Shown: positions 7,615 through 13,659 of the stretch, piece after piece
Layout: every line of letters starts with the position of its first letter
How positions within the stretch are numbered: position 1 is the first letter of the stretch
NCBI GenBank assembly: GCA_035690725.1
Contig: DASSKF010000069.1
Location: 1 to 29,233, forward strand
Length of the DNA stretch: 29,233 nucleotides
Origin: DASSKF01 sp035690725
Lineage (GTDB): Bacteria; Actinomycetota; Actinomycetes; Actinomycetales; Dermatophilaceae
Direction: 5' to 3'
Translations under genes and position numbers: made by a program
The notes under the pieces: generated by a model
What the model saw: only the letters and a program-made list of their open reading frames with translations
What the model was told of the DNA's origin: nothing
Databases searched by the model: none

Positions 7615-8424
7615 TCACGCGACCCGGTCGAGCGTCGTTGCCAGCTCCCCGAGCGTGGGCCGGTCGGCCGGGTCCTGCGCCAGGCAGCCGAGGACGAGCT
7701 CGCGGAAGGCCACCGGCAGCGAGCGTCGCCGTAGCGGCCCCGCGTCGACGCGCACGTCGTCCGAGCCCCGGTCGTGCCCGAACGGCCGGAGCAGCGTCGC
7801 GCCCCGGTAGAGCACGGCACCGATGCCGTACACGTCACTGGCCGTCGTGACCGCACCGCCGAGCAGCTGCTCGGGCGGCATGTACTCCCACGTCCCGTAG
7901 CCGGCGCGGCACCTCCCCGGCTCCCGGGCGTGGCTGAGGTCGAGCAGGCGCACCCGCCCGGACTCCACCACGACGTTCGACGGCTTGAGGTCCAGGTGCA
8001 GCAGCCCGCGGCGGTGCAGGTAGCCCACGACCGAGCACAGCTGCCGGCCCAGCTCGGCCAGGTCGGCGCAGGACAGCCGCCGGGTCCGCCGCTCCACGAG
8101 GTGCCCCAGCGTCTCGCCGGTCAGCGTCTCCAGCACCAGCACCGGCTCGGGCACCTCACCCAGCTCGTATGCCCGGACCAGGTGCGGGTGGGCGAGCCCG
8201 AGCAGGTGGCGCCCCTCGGCGACCAGCCGCGCCCTCGCGCTGCGGTCACCGAGCCGGTCGGGCCGCAGCACCTTGGCGACCGCCGGGCACCCGCGCTCGT
8301 GGCTCCATACCGACCAGACGTCGAGGTACTCGCTGCGGGCGAGGTGCTCGAGGGCGTCGTAGCCGTCGGGCAGCGGCAGGGCGGTCGGGACCTGCCCGGC
8401 GATCTCCACGGTCGCGGCACTCAT
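7615..8424 (-). CDS. Eukaryotic-type Ser/Thr protein kinase, soluble, exporter-linked
   Basis: Soluble protein of 269 residues with a single kinase domain and no membrane segment. Catalytic residues are present: Lys51 (AVAKVL), a likely helix-C Glu70, the catalytic loop HLDLKPSN with Asp145 and Asn150, and the metal-binding Asp162. The DFG motif is changed to DLS, and the glycine-rich loop is degenerate. The activation segment runs into YGTWEYMPPEQL. The absence of a transmembrane sensor region separates it from PknB-type receptors. Its ATG overlaps the exporter stop by 4 bp, so it is co-translated with an exporter and, further upstream, a Ser/Thr/Arg-rich peptide. The peptide is the obvious candidate substrate, but this is inference; the exporter itself or a regulator are alternatives. 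Confidence 0.9.
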   Translation of the reverse strand: MSAATVEIAGQVPTALPLPDGYDALEHLARSEYLDVWSVWSHERGCPAVAKVLRPDRLGDRSARARLVAEGRHLLGLAHPHLVRAYELGEVPEPVLVLETLTGETLGHLVERRTRRLSCADLAELGRQLCSVVGYLHRRGLLHLDLKPSNVVVESGRVRLLDLSHAREPGRCRAGYGTWEYMPPEQLLGGAVTTASDVYGIGAVLYRGATLLRPFGHDRGSDDVRVDAGPLRRRSLPVAFRELVLGCLAQDPADRPTLGELATTLDRVA

Positions 8425-10286
8425 GAGGCCACCTCCACGCGGTGACGACGGACCGCGGTGACGCGGCCGTGGTCGAGCTCGACGACCACGTCGGCGGCCC
8501 GCGCGGCTGCCGGGTCGTGGGAGATCAGCAGGGTGGTGCGGTCGGCCATCAACCGGCGCAGCGGCCGGAGCACCCGTCGGGCGGCGGCCTCGTCGAGGGA
8601 GGCGGTCGGCTCGTCGAGCACGAGGATCGGGGCGTCGCGGACCATGGCTCGTGCGATCGCGACCCGCTGCCGCTGCCCCCCGGACAGGCGCCGTCCGCGC
8701 TGCCCGACCACCGTGTCGTAGCCGTCCGGCAGCCGGCTGGCGAACTCGTGCACGTCCGCGTCCCGCGCGGCGCACAGGATCTCCCGCTCGGTGGCACCGG
8801 GCCGGCCGTAGGCGATGTTGTCCCGGATCGTGCCGTCCAGCAGCGGGCTGTCCTGGAACAGCACCGCCACGTGGTCGCGCAGCGAGGAGGTGAGCAGGTC
8901 GCGCACGTCGTGCCCGTCGACCCGGACCGCCCCGCCGTCGACGTCGTGGAACCGCAGCAGCAGCTTGACCAGGCTCGACTTGCCGGCCCCGCTCGGGCCG
9001 ACGAGCGCCACCACCTGTCCCGGCTCCGCCGTGAACGAGATCCCTCGCAGGGCATCGCGCTTCGCGCCCCTCCCCTGCTGCGTGGGGGCACCTCCCGCTT
9101 GCGGGGGAACGGCGTCCCGCCCGCCGGCGTCGTAGGCGAAGGTCACGTGGTCGAACTCCACCCGACCCCGGGGACGGGTGAGGACGCGCGCCCCGGGCCG
9201 GTCGGTCACCCGGGGCTGCTCGTCGAGCACCTCGATGACCCGCTCGGCGGCTGCCGAGGAGGCGTAGGCGGTGGTGGCCAGCCGGCCCAGGCTCCGGACC
9301 GGGCTGTAGAGCTGGGAGAGGTAGGCGGCGAAGGCGAGCAGGCCGCCCAGGGTCAGCTCGCCCCGGGCGAGCAGCCAGGTGCCGAGCCCGGCCACGACGA
9401 GGGTGCCCGCCAGCTCGACCAGGTCGACCAGCGGGGAGAACGCGGCGGACAGGCGCGTGGCCGTCATACGGGCGCGGAAGCGGGCGAGGGCCTGCTCGTC
9501 GAGGCGGGCGGCCTCGGTGGACTGCCGGTTGTAGGCCTGGACCAGCGAGACGTTGGCGAGGCTCTCCTCGACGACGGCGGCGAGCGCGCCGCTGCGGCGG
9601 GTCTGCTCGCGGGTGGCGTGCTTGATGCGGGCGGAGAAGGTGCGGGCCAGCCAGGCGAAGAACGGCAGGGCGACCAGGGACGCGAGGGCCAGCTGCCACT
9701 GCAGCCAGAACAGGGCGCCGACGAAGAAGACGACCCGCAGCACCGAGGAGACACCGCTGACGACGCCGCTGACCATGAGCTGCTCGATCGTCTTCAGGTC
9801 GCTGGTCAGCCGGGTGATCAGGTCGCCGAGCTGGCGGCGTTCGAAGAAGCCGAGCGAGAGCAGCTGCAGCCGGTCGAAGACGCCGCGGCGCAGGTCGAGC
9901 ACGAACCGTTCGCTCGCCAGGGTGCCGATGGTGCGGCGGCCGTACCCGATGGCGCCGGCTGCGAGGGTGAGGCCCAGGTAGGCGAGGGCGACCCACCGGA
10001 AGGCGCCGAGGTCCTTGGGCACGAGGACCTGGTCGACGAGCACCTTGAAGATGCCGATCGAGACCGCGGCGAGCAGGGAGGACAGCACCGACAGGGCGAG
10101 CGCCGCGCCGACCAGCCGCAGGTGGGGCCGGGCGCTCGGCCAGAACCGGGCGAAGATCCGGCGCAGCGGCACGACCGGTGCGAGGGCGACCGGCGATGCC
10201 GGCTCGGTGGAGTCGGCGCCGTCCTTGCCGACCCGGGACGGGGCCCCGCCGGTGGACGGGGCCCCGGGGTGTGGCTGGTTCGGCAT
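8421..10286 (-). CDS. ABC exporter, fused membrane and ATPase domains
   Basis: Half-transporter of 621 residues working as a homodimer at the cytoplasmic membrane. A six-helix exporter domain (about residues 40-340) is followed by an ATPase domain with Walker A GPSGAGKSS (430-438), signature LSGGQRQR (from 534), Walker B ILVLDEP (from 554) and H-loop ISHD. It has no N-terminal C39 peptidase, so it would not cleave a leader itself. A palindromic element (copy D) makes an extra segment of about 20 residues (392-411, containing AVPPQAGGAP) just before the ATPase core. Its ATG follows the small peptide stop by one base and has no clear ribosome binding site, which suggests translational coupling. 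The substrate is unknown; the small peptide is a candidate. Confidence 0.92.
   Translation of the reverse strand: MPNQPHPGAPSTGGAPSRVGKDGADSTEPASPVALAPVVPLRRIFARFWPSARPHLRLVGAALALSVLSSLLAAVSIGIFKVLVDQVLVPKDLGAFRWVALAYLGLTLAAGAIGYGRRTIGTLASERFVLDLRRGVFDRLQLLSLGFFERRQLGDLITRLTSDLKTIEQLMVSGVVSGVSSVLRVVFFVGALFWLQWQLALASLVALPFFAWLARTFSARIKHATREQTRRSGALAAVVEESLANVSLVQAYNRQSTEAARLDEQALARFRARMTATRLSAAFSPLVDLVELAGTLVVAGLGTWLLARGELTLGGLLAFAAYLSQLYSPVRSLGRLATTAYASSAAAERVIEVLDEQPRVTDRPGARVLTRPRGRVEFDHVTFAYDAGGRDAVPPQAGGAPTQQGRGAKRDALRGISFTAEPGQVVALVGPSGAGKSSLVKLLLRFHDVDGGAVRVDGHDVRDLLTSSLRDHVAVLFQDSPLLDGTIRDNIAYGRPGATEREILCAARDADVHEFASRLPDGYDTVVGQRGRRLSGGQRQRVAIARAMVRDAPILVLDEPTASLDEAAARRVLRPLRRLMADRTTLLISHDPAAARAADVVVELDHGRVTAVRRHRVEVAS
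9083..9107 (+). repeat. 25-bp palindromic element, copy D (in frame in ABC exporter gene)
   Basis: Reference copy of the family: TGGGGGCACC followed by TCCCGCTTGCGGGGG. On the coding (minus) strand it encodes VPPQAGGAP in an extra segment ahead of the ATPase domain. Confidence 0.7.
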
Positions 10287-10287
10287 G

Positions 10288-10425
10288 TCAGTGGCTGCGG
10301 CCGGTGCGGCTGCGGCCGCTGCTGCGGCCCGTCCTCGTCGTGCGGGAGCGGCGACTGCGGCTCGTGCCCGAGGTGCGGGCGCCGGTGCTGCGGGCCGCCG
10401 GCTGCAGGCTGTGGAAGAGGTTCAT
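10288..10425 (-). CDS. Small Arg/Ser/Thr-rich peptide, first gene of exporter-kinase operon
   Basis: Unrecognised 45-residue peptide. It starts MNLFHSLQPA; residues 11-45 then contain only Arg (11), Ser (9), Thr (7), Gly (5), Ala (2) and His (1), ending TGRSSGRSRTGRSH. The ATG has a strong ribosome binding site, AAGGAG with a 7-base spacer. The stop is separated from the exporter ATG by a single base, so it is a genuine first gene of that operon. The layout (short leader-like start, uniform Ser/Thr-rich remainder, linked exporter and kinase) recalls a ribosomally made, modified and exported peptide. Several Ser/Thr sit in Arg-rich contexts suited to basophilic kinases. Alternatives are a nucleic-acid-binding basic peptide or a leader peptide that senses arginine supply. 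Confidence 0.75.
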   Translation of the reverse strand: MNLFHSLQPAARSTGARTSGTSRSRRSRTTRTGRSSGRSRTGRSH

Positions 10426-10448
10426 CTTGGTGCTCCTTCGGGGTGGTT

Positions 10449-10464
10449 CCCCCGCTGTCGGGGG
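10449..10464 (-). other. Leader hairpin upstream of the small peptide gene
   Basis: CCCCCG-CTGT-CGGGGG is a perfect 6-bp stem with a 4-base loop, located 24 bp before the peptide start and just upstream of its ribosome binding site. It may stabilise the mRNA or modulate translation. No T-tract follows in the minus direction. Confidence 0.6.
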
Positions 10465-10516
10465 CTGACGTCACCACGGTGGCCGCTCGGCGGCAGCGGG
10501 GCGAGGCACCCAAGAA

Positions 10517-10548
10517 GGTCTTACCGGTGGCTTGGCCTCGGCTTAACC
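10517..10548 (+). promoter_or_regulatory. Putative response-regulator operator upstream of the peptide operon
   Basis: A 32-bp element beginning GGTCTTA and ending CTTAACC has three CTTA/CTTG/CTTA cores spaced exactly 11 bp apart, as in OmpR-family tandem operators. It matches the element at 12894-12925, in front of the response regulator gene, at 25 of 32 positions and in the same orientation. It lies about 90 bp upstream of the peptide start. Confidence 0.6.
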
Positions 10549-10585
10549 GTGCGCCCCGGCGGGCGGTCCCGATCACCTCGGGAAC

Positions 10586-10629
10586 GTTGCGGCCGGACCG
10601 TGCGGTATTCCGCACGGTCCGGCCGCGAC
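10586..10629 (-). terminator. Strong hairpin directly after the histidine kinase stop
   Basis: A 20-bp stem (core GCGGCCGGACCGTGCGG at 10589-10605 pairs perfectly with 10610-10626) has a four-base loop, TATT. It begins at the base next to the kinase stop codon. It is a likely terminator or 3'-end stabiliser of the two-component operon, though no T-tract is present. Its outer bases GTTGCGGCC resemble other intergenic hairpins in this window. Confidence 0.7.
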
Positions 10630-12078
10630 TCACGCCTGGGGTGGGCCGAACTCGACCACGAAGACGGCCCCGCCGGGTCGATCGGCGCCGCGAGGTCGAT
10701 CGGCTCCGCGAGGTCGATCGGCTCCGCGAGGTCGATCGGCTCCGCGGGTTTCGGATCTTGGGGACGTTACCGCTGCCCTGGCAGCGCAAACGTCCCAAAG
10801 ATCCGCCGGGTTGGCGGGGTTGGCGGGGTTGGCGGGGGTCGTGCTGCCGGCGTGCAGGTCGCCACCGGAGGCCCGGGCGGTACGCCGGACGATGTCGAGC
10901 CCGAGACCGGTCGACCCGTGACCGCTCTCCCCGCGCTCGAGCGCCCGGGCGCCGTCGGACAGCCCGGGACCGTCGTCGGCCACCGTCAGCACGGCACCGC
11001 CGCCGGGCTCGCGGGCGGCGAGGGCGACCCGGAAGCCGGTGCCCTCGTCGGTGTGCGCGAAGACGTTGCCGAGCACGGCGTCCACGGCGGCCGACAGGTC
11101 CTCCGCCGAGACGCCGACCGGCAGCGGTCCCGCGGCCAGGTCCACCTCGACCGACCGGCCCTCGTCGTCGGCGAGCGGGGACCAGAAGTCGAGCCGGTCG
11201 CGGACCACCATGACGGCGTCGCACCCGGCGCCGGCCCCCTCGCGGATCGGGCGCCGGGCCTCGCGGATCACCCGGTCCACCCCGGCCTGCATCGCGTCGA
11301 CCGCCATCGTCAGCCGGGCCTGCTCCTCGGAAGCAGGCAGCGCGTCGACACCGAGGCGGAGCGCCGTCAACGGGGTACGCAGCTCGTGCGACAGGTCGGC
11401 GACGCCCTCCCGCTCGGCGGTGAGCAGCTCCCCGATCCGGCCGGCGAGCGCGTTGAGGCTGCGGGCCACCTCCCGCACCTCGGGCGGACCCTCGTCGGGG
11501 GCGCGGGCGGACAGGTCGCCCTGCCCGAGCCGATGCGTCACGGCGACCAGCCGGTCCATCGGGGAGGTGACGGAGCGGGCCAGCCGGTCGGCGACCAGCA
11601 GCGAGAGCCCGAGCAGGGCGACCCCGAGGCCACCGAGCACGGCCCAGGTGCGGAAGACCCCGGCATACAGCTGGTCGGTGGTGACGAAGGCGCGGATGAC
11701 GGTGGTGCCCTGCGGCCCGCCGTGGGCCACGAGCACCTCCCGCCCGCCGTCGGTCTCGGCGGTCACGCTGCGGCCGGTGCGGGCGAGGTCGACGGCGTTC
11801 GAGGCGGGGGCGGGCGCGCCGAGCACGGTCCCGTCGGGCAGGTAGACGGTGAGCGGGAAGTCCTGCCGGTCGTCGCCGGCGACCTGCTCGAGCGTGACCC
11901 GCAGGGTGGACCGGTCCACGGCACCGACCAGCGGGGCGACCGCCTCCGCCTCGCGCAGGGCGGCGGTCGTGGCCCGTTCGGTGGCGACCTGCCGCACCAG
12001 CAGGCCGAGCGGCACGAGGAACGCCACGAGCACCAGCGACGTGGTCAGCGCCACGAGCAGCCGCAGCCGGCGCCTCAC
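10630..12078 (-). CDS. Sensor histidine kinase with repeat-expanded C-terminus
   Basis: Membrane sensor kinase of about 482 residues. An N-terminal membrane segment, an extracytoplasmic sensor region of ~120 residues, a second membrane segment and a HAMP domain are followed by the HisKA motif DLSHELRTPL (His near residue 231). The ATPase domain has VLGNVFAHTD (N box) and VADDGPGLSDG (G1 box). Near the end, ASGGDLHAG should run directly into GGAVFVVEFG; instead about 50 residues encoded by tandem repeats and a long hairpin intervene, starting with Pro-Ala-Asn repeats and ending with GADRPR repeats. GTG 12078 is chosen because GGGGGTGG precedes it; GTG 12117 has no such site. It follows the response regulator gene, its presumed partner. 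Confidence 0.88.
   Translation of the reverse strand: MRRRLRLLVALTTSLVLVAFLVPLGLLVRQVATERATTAALREAEAVAPLVGAVDRSTLRVTLEQVAGDDRQDFPLTVYLPDGTVLGAPAPASNAVDLARTGRSVTAETDGGREVLVAHGGPQGTTVIRAFVTTDQLYAGVFRTWAVLGGLGVALLGLSLLVADRLARSVTSPMDRLVAVTHRLGQGDLSARAPDEGPPEVREVARSLNALAGRIGELLTAEREGVADLSHELRTPLTALRLGVDALPASEEQARLTMAVDAMQAGVDRVIREARRPIREGAGAGCDAVMVVRDRLDFWSPLADDEGRSVEVDLAAGPLPVGVSAEDLSAAVDAVLGNVFAHTDEGTGFRVALAAREPGGGAVLTVADDGPGLSDGARALERGESGHGSTGLGLDIVRRTARASGGDLHAGSTTPANPANPANPADLWDVCAARAAVTSPRSETRGADRPRGADRPRGADRPRGADRPGGAVFVVEFGPPQA
10676..10834 (+). repeat. Composite repeat block inside the histidine kinase gene
   Basis: Three adjoining parts. First, an 18-bp unit (GGTCGATCGGCTCCGCGA) is tandemly repeated four times at 10676-10747. 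Second, a 26-bp stem with three mismatches and a 2-base loop lies at 10752-10805 (left arm begins CGGATCTTGGGGACGTT). Third, a 9-bp unit GGGTTGGCG is repeated three times at 10808-10834. The whole block is open in the kinase frame. Confidence 0.9.
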
Positions 12079-12151
12079 GGCCCACCCCCGCCGGACCCGG
12101 GTCGGAACCGCGAGCACGTACGGGCGGGAGTCATCGTCGCGACCGTCATCG

Positions 12152-12835
12152 TCACGCCGTCGGCGCGACCAGCTTCACGCCGGCGCCGCGGACGGTGTGC
12201 ACGTAGCGCGGCTCCCGTGCGCTCTCGCCGAGCTTGCGGCGCAGCCAGGACAGGTGCACGTCGACGGTCTTGTCGGCCCCGCCGTACGGCTGGCGCCACA
12301 CCTCGGTCAGCAGCTCCCGCTTGGACACGACGGCCCCGGCGCGCTCGGCGAGGTAGGCGAGCAGGTCGAACTCCTTCACCGTCAGCTCGACCGGTCGACC
12401 GGCCAGGCGCACCTCCCGCGAGCGCAGGTCCACCTCGAGGTCTCCCACGACGACGGGGCCGGCGGGGGCCGAGCCACCGGTGCGGCGCAGCACCGCGCCC
12501 ACCCGGGCGGACAGCTGCTGGGCGCTGAACGGCTTGGTCACGTAGTCGTCCGCCCCCGCGTTGAGGGTCCGGACGACCTCCAGGTCGTCGTCCCGGGCGG
12601 TGGCCACGATCACCGGGACCGCCGAGGTCCCCCGGATCATCCGCAGCACCTCCCACCCGTCGATGTCCGGCAGGCCGAGGTCGAGCACCACCACGTCCGG
12701 GGGGTCGCCGGCCACCGCCTGCAGCGCCCCGGCCCCGGTGCCGACCGGCTGCACGACGTGGCCGAGGGCGGTGAGCGCTCGGCTCAGCGGGACCCGGATC
12801 GAGGTGTCGTCCTCGACGAGGAGCAGGACGGCCAT
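12152..12835 (-). CDS. OmpR/PhoB-family response regulator
   Basis: DNA-binding regulator of 227 residues. The receiver domain (1-115) has acidic residues at 9-10, phospho-acceptor Asp52 in VVLDLGLPD and Lys101 in TKPF. The winged-helix domain (about 130-225) carries LTVKEFDLLAYLA and the recognition region KTVDVHLSWLRRKL, ending RGAGVKLV. It is followed by the histidine kinase gene and divergent from the membrane protein gene at 12948. A tandem 11-bp repeat element at 12894-12925 lies between the divergent genes and is a likely autoregulatory site. A second copy of the element precedes the peptide-exporter-kinase operon, which makes that operon a probable target. Confidence 0.93.
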   Translation of the reverse strand: MAVLLLVEDDTSIRVPLSRALTALGHVVQPVGTGAGALQAVAGDPPDVVVLDLGLPDIDGWEVLRMIRGTSAVPVIVATARDDDLEVVRTLNAGADDYVTKPFSAQQLSARVGAVLRRTGGSAPAGPVVVGDLEVDLRSREVRLAGRPVELTVKEFDLLAYLAERAGAVVSKRELLTEVWRQPYGGADKTVDVHLSWLRRKLGESAREPRYVHTVRGAGVKLVAPTA

Positions 12836-12893
12836 GGCTGCACCGTAGCCGCGGGTCCGGCCCGCGGGCGCCGACCGCGCGCACCCGCAGCGA

Positions 12894-12925
12894 GGTCTTA
12901 GCGGCGGTTTAGCGTCGCCCTAACC
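12894..12925 (+). promoter_or_regulatory. Putative response-regulator operator in the divergent promoter
   Basis: 32-bp element from GGTCTTAGCGG to CCCTAACC, made of three 11-bp-spaced cores (CTTA, TTTA, CCTA). It sits 59 bp before the response regulator start and 23 bp before the divergent gene, so it could control both. Confidence 0.6.
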
Positions 12926-12947
12926 TTCGGGCGGTCACGATGGGGTC

Positions 12948-13511
12948 GTGCGACGGGTACTGCTGGCGGCTGCGGGCTGGGTCGGCGCCGCCCTCGTGGC
13001 GGCCGTGGTCGGCCTGCTCGCGCTCACCCTGCTGCGCGACGGTGTCGGCGGCGGGGGGACGCAGGCCCTGTCCCAGCAGGCGGCCGCCCAGGCACTCGCC
13101 CGCGCCGAGCAGAGCAGCTCCGCGCGCCCGGCGAGCCCCTCGACACGGGCCCGATCCGCGTCCCCGTCCGCGTCGCCGTCCGCCTCCCCCTCGCCCACGG
13201 GGCCCAGCACCACGTCGGGCACCGACGGCCGCGACCGGCCCGATGACCGCCGCACCGACCGCCGTACCGACCGCCGCGCGACCCGGGCCCTGCACTCGGT
13301 CGGCGGCACCGTCGTCGCCCGCTGCGAGGGCGGCCGCGCCGAGCTGCGGTCCTGGACCGCACGGCAGGGCTTCGAGGCCGACGACGTCGAGCGGAGCCCG
13401 AGCGGGAGGGCATCCGTGCAGTTCGAGTCCGAGGACGTCGACGTGCGGGTGGTGGTCCGGTGCGCGGACGGCATACCGGTGCAGCACGCCGTCGTGGACC
13501 GCGACGACTGA
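12948..13511 (+). CDS. Membrane-anchored conserved protein beside the two-component system
   Basis: Protein of 187 residues without a firm family name. An N-terminal membrane anchor (about residues 4-27) is followed by a low-complexity linker rich in Ser/Pro/Ala (about 55-85) and then charged Asp/Arg repeats (RPDDRRTDRRTDRR). A compact C-terminal domain (about 104-180) begins VGGTVVARCEGGRAELRSW and includes DVRVVVRCADG; its two Cys could form a disulfide outside the membrane. It is divergent from the response regulator and shares its promoter region, as similar proteins do in other Actinobacteria from memory. A ligand-sensing accessory role is inference. The stop codon is inside a 13-bp tandem repeat. 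Confidence 0.75.
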   Translation: MRRVLLAAAGWVGAALVAAVVGLLALTLLRDGVGGGGTQALSQQAAAQALARAEQSSSARPASPSTRARSASPSASPSASPSPTGPSTTSGTDGRDRPDDRRTDRRTDRRATRALHSVGGTVVARCEGGRAELRSWTARQGFEADDVERSPSGRASVQFESEDVDVRVVVRCADGIPVQHAVVDRDD

Positions 13512-13552
13512 CTGAGACGACTGACCGCGACGACTGACTGCGACGACTGATC
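13501..13552 (+). repeat. 13-bp tandem repeat, four copies, overlapping a stop codon
   Basis: Units of GCGACGACTGACT and close variants run at 13501, 13514, 13527 and 13540. The first unit encodes the last codons and the TGA of the membrane-anchored protein; the rest are non-coding. Confidence 0.92.
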
Positions 13553-13576
13553 GGCGAACGCGCGCCGCGCCGACCG

Positions 13577-13582
13577 TAGACT
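13577..13582 (+). promoter_or_regulatory. Probable -10 element before the CNNM/CBS operon
   Basis: TAGACT fits the actinobacterial TANNNT -10 consensus and lies 78 bp before the GTG start. No convincing -35 is visible. The leader then contains a short GCCGGG/CCCGGC hairpin. Confidence 0.4.
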
Positions 13583-13659
13583 GCCGGCATGGGCACCGCC
13601 TCCGACGACGGATGTCAACGCGGGCCGGGTAGCGCCCGGCTCTCCCTGGCGGGCACGCC

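Noticed and set aside
10288..10425. Class III lanthipeptide or lasso peptide precursor
   Set aside because: No cyclase, LanKC, lasso cyclase or leader peptidase is encoded nearby, and the peptide has no Cys. The separate kinase does not fit these pathways.
10449..10464. Intrinsic terminator controlling the peptide operon
   Set aside because: Short 6-bp stem without a T-tract in the direction of transcription; listed only as a leader hairpin.
8442..11213. Plus-strand open frame of about 920 codons opposite the exporter and histidine kinase
   Set aside because: Antisense shadow crossing two clearly coding minus-strand genes and their terminator; no recognisable domain.
13583..13659. Metal-sensing riboswitch (M-box or yybP-ykoY) before the CNNM/CBS genes
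   Set aside because: Only about 75 bases of leader with one short hairpin are available, and the conserved core sequences of either class are not seen.
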